Notes under the pieces: model-generated | The model's input: the letters and a program-made list of their open reading frames with translations, nothing else | Told to the model about the DNA's origin: nothing | Databases searched by the model: none | From: JALZKA01 sp963753385 | GTDB lineage: Bacteria; Actinomycetota; Thermoleophilia; Solirubrobacterales; 70-9 | Direction of reading: 5' to 3' | DNA length: 64,000 bases | Assembly (NCBI GenBank): GCA_963753385.1 | Contig: CAVWCC010000010.1 | Span: 248,001 to 312,000 of the forward strand | Position numbers and translations under genes: made by a program | In this document: positions 62,476 through 64,000 of the stretch, in pieces | How positions within the stretch are numbered: the first letter of the stretch is position 1 | Layout: each line of letters starts with the position of its first letter

Positions 62476-63184
62476 TCAGGCGGAGCGCGGGCAGCAGCCC
62501 GGCGAGGATGTGCTCGGTCCCCTCGATGTGCTCGCGCATCAGACCGACGGCTCGGGTCGCATCACGGCGGCGCAGCAGCTTGACCAGCGCCGCATGCTGG
62601 GCGTTCGAGTGGGTGAGCACCTGCTCGGGGTGGGCGATCAGCGCGATCAGGTCGCTCATCGCCCCCTGGACCTCGGTCATCTCGATCACGAGCCGGGGCG
62701 AGCGGGCGGCCTCGGCGACGCCGATGTGGAAGCGGATGTCGGCGCGCCGGTAGTCCGGAGAAGTCCCCGGGCTCGGCCATCGTCTCGACCAGCTCGTCGA
62801 GGCGGTCGAGGGCCGGCGACTCGGCGCGCTCACAGGCGAGGATCGTCGCCCCGGCCTCGACCGCCACGCGGTGCTCGAGACCGACCACGCCTCCTGTCCG
62901 AGCGGCTCGGGTTCCCGTTCCGCCAGCGGCGGGGCCTTCACCACAAACGTCCCCCCGCCCCGTCCCCGCTGCGCGATCAGGTGGCCCGACTGCGTGAGCG
63001 TCGTGAGCGCCTCGCGCAGCGTCGAGCGCGAGATCCGCAGCTCGGTCGCGAGCTTCCGCTCGGGCGGCAGCTTGCTGCCCGCGGGCAGGAGCCCCAGCCG
63101 GATCGCGGTGCCGAGCCGCTCGACCGTCTCCTCGAACGTGGTCGGCGGGCGCACCGGCTTGAAACACGGCCTCGAGAGCGGCAT
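62476..63184 (-). CDS. FadR-subfamily GntR regulator (frameshifted)
   Basis: This ~235-residue regulator has a winged-helix GntR domain (TFEETVERLGTAIRLGLLPA, GSKLPPERKLATELRISRST, LREALTTLTQSGHLIAQRGR) followed by the FCD ligand-binding domain (VEAGATILACERAESPALDR, DIRFHIGVAEAARSPRLVIE, HAALVKLLRRRDATRAVGLM). The FCD metal site residues (D...H..H) are partly visible in RFHIGVAEA and MREHIEG. Three frame changes are needed (about 62878, 62760 and 62495). It is convergent with the FAD-GcvT gene and is the probable regulator of the 50-63 kb catabolic block. Confidence 0.82.
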
Positions 63185-63240
63185 CACGCGCCATCGGCTC
63201 TACGGTAGCGCCCGCGCTCAGCGGCGGCGAAGGTGGGCGC

Positions 63241-64000
63241 TCAGCGCTTCTTGAGCTCGTACGAGCCGGCATCACAGCGCGAACCCTGAGGCCGCTTGAC
63301 GCCGCGCTGGTCGCGCTTGCGGGCAGCCCTGCTTCGGTGCGACGTTGACGGCGTCGCTGGACGTCTTCAGCGCGTGGGTCTTGGTCGGGCCGCCGTTGCG
63401 GGCGAGCTTGCGAAGCCGGGCGTTCGCGTCCGCTTCGTCGCTGCCGTTCGTGAACAGACAGGTGTCGGTCTCGCCCTCGACATTGCCGCCCTCGGAGAGC
63501 CAGTTGCCCGGATCGCTGACCAGGCAGTTGTCGGACCCGCCGGGCGCGTGGTTGGCGGCGACGATCGTTCCCTGGAAAGTCAGGTACGGCGGACTGGGTG
63601 GGCCGGGTGGCTCGGCGGTATCGAAGACTCCGCCGCCGGCAGTGAGCGCGGTGTTGTCGGCCACGGTGCTGAACAGGACGTTGATATGAGCCTGCTGCCA
63701 GACGAAGATGCCGCCGCCGCGGTCGGCGCGGTTCCCGCTGACCGTGGAGTTGACGACGGTCATGTCCGATTGGTTCTTCACGAAGATCCCGCCGCCGGCG
63801 TCGGCCGCGGTGTTGCGGCTGATCGTCGAGCGATGATCCGCGCGTCGGCCGCGTTCTGGTTGAAGATCGCGCCCCCTCCCTCGCCGGAAACGGCGCGGTT
63901 GCGTTCGAACACCGAGTTCTTGACGATCATCCTCGCGTCGTTCTGGTTGTAGATCGCGCCGCCGCCGAAGCTGACCTCGTTGCCGCGAAACACCGAGCGG
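63241..64000 (-). CDS. Parallel beta-helix (choice-of-anchor Q) protein, partial
   Basis: The C-terminal ~250 residues of a secreted beta-helix protein are seen; the N-terminus lies beyond 64000. Repeats show NG ladders (GGGAIYNQNDARMIVKNSVF, GEGGGAIFNQNA, DRGGGIFVWQQAHINVLFST, TAGGGVFDTAEPPG). The end reads NGGPTKTHALKTSSDAVNVA, then, after a frame change near 63325, KRDQRGVKRPQ and CDAGSYELKKR at the stop 63241. A second frame change lies near 63830. It is related to the protein at 48.4-49.8 kb, with which it shares the LARNGGPT-type C-terminus. Confidence 0.82.

Overview
The window is high-GC, gene-dense DNA (many GTG/TTG starts, frequent 1-4 bp start/stop overlaps). DUF2252, CSLREA-type beta-helix proteins, a MoaD-MoaE fusion, a PucR regulator and an ArsR-SRPBCC pair fit an aerobic soil actinobacterium, most likely of the Thermoleophilia (Solirubrobacterales/Gaiellales-like). 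That placement is an inference from gene content. No stretch above 300 bp lacks a gene or a described element, and I saw no CRISPR array, rRNA or insertion sequence.

Layout. 0-13.4 kb: a cobalamin riboswitch heading a gene cut by the left edge, a BBE-type flavoprotein, DUF2252, a cyclic-nucleotide-binding protein, a winged-helix protein, a DUF4396 membrane protein behind a CsoR-like operator, two small secreted proteins, tRNA-Glu(CTC), a small catalase, tRNA-Leu(CAG), a broken HTH/LAGLIDADG-like gene, a DUF2207-LemA pair, a patatin and a degenerate RTX protein. 13.4-20.7 kb: an acetone-carboxylase-like operon (AcxA; AcxB fused to AcxC; an alpha/beta hydrolase between them) downstream of a PucR regulator, with large perfect palindromes in the gap. 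20.8-29.9 kb: DUF2993, alpha/beta hydrolase, an MMPL transporter with a long coiled-coil loop, a haloalkane dehalogenase, a GMC alcohol oxidase, a metallophosphoesterase and a membrane protein.

29.9-46.1 kb: a molybdenum island holding moaB, moaC, a moaD-moaE fusion, moeA, mobA, fdhD, three different Mo-bis-MGD oxidoreductases without partner subunits, a DUF6457 protein, modABC, a HTH-TOBE molybdate regulator and moaA. Together these would import molybdate, build bis-MGD and load it into the three enzymes. 46.1-50.3 kb: amidotransferase, DHFR-like protein, ArsR-SRPBCC pair, CSLREA beta-helix protein and a conserved hypothetical.

50.4-64 kb: a catabolic block: gamma-glutamylation of an amine (glutamine-synthetase-like ligase, aldehyde dehydrogenase, SDR, PuuD-like hydrolase), an APC permease, a G3P-oxidase/glycerol-kinase-like pair, a choline/ethanolamine-kinase-like protein, a dimethylglycine-dehydrogenase-like FAD-GcvT protein and a FadR-type GntR regulator, then a second beta-helix protein running off the right edge. 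The set could dismantle phospholipid head-group material (ethanolamine/choline plus glycerol), but that is inference. Nearly every gene in this block is interrupted by single-base frameshifts (about 36 in 13.6 kb, versus about 5 in the preceding 50 kb), while motifs stay intact. I read this as poor consensus sequence, not gene decay. Boundaries there are approximate.
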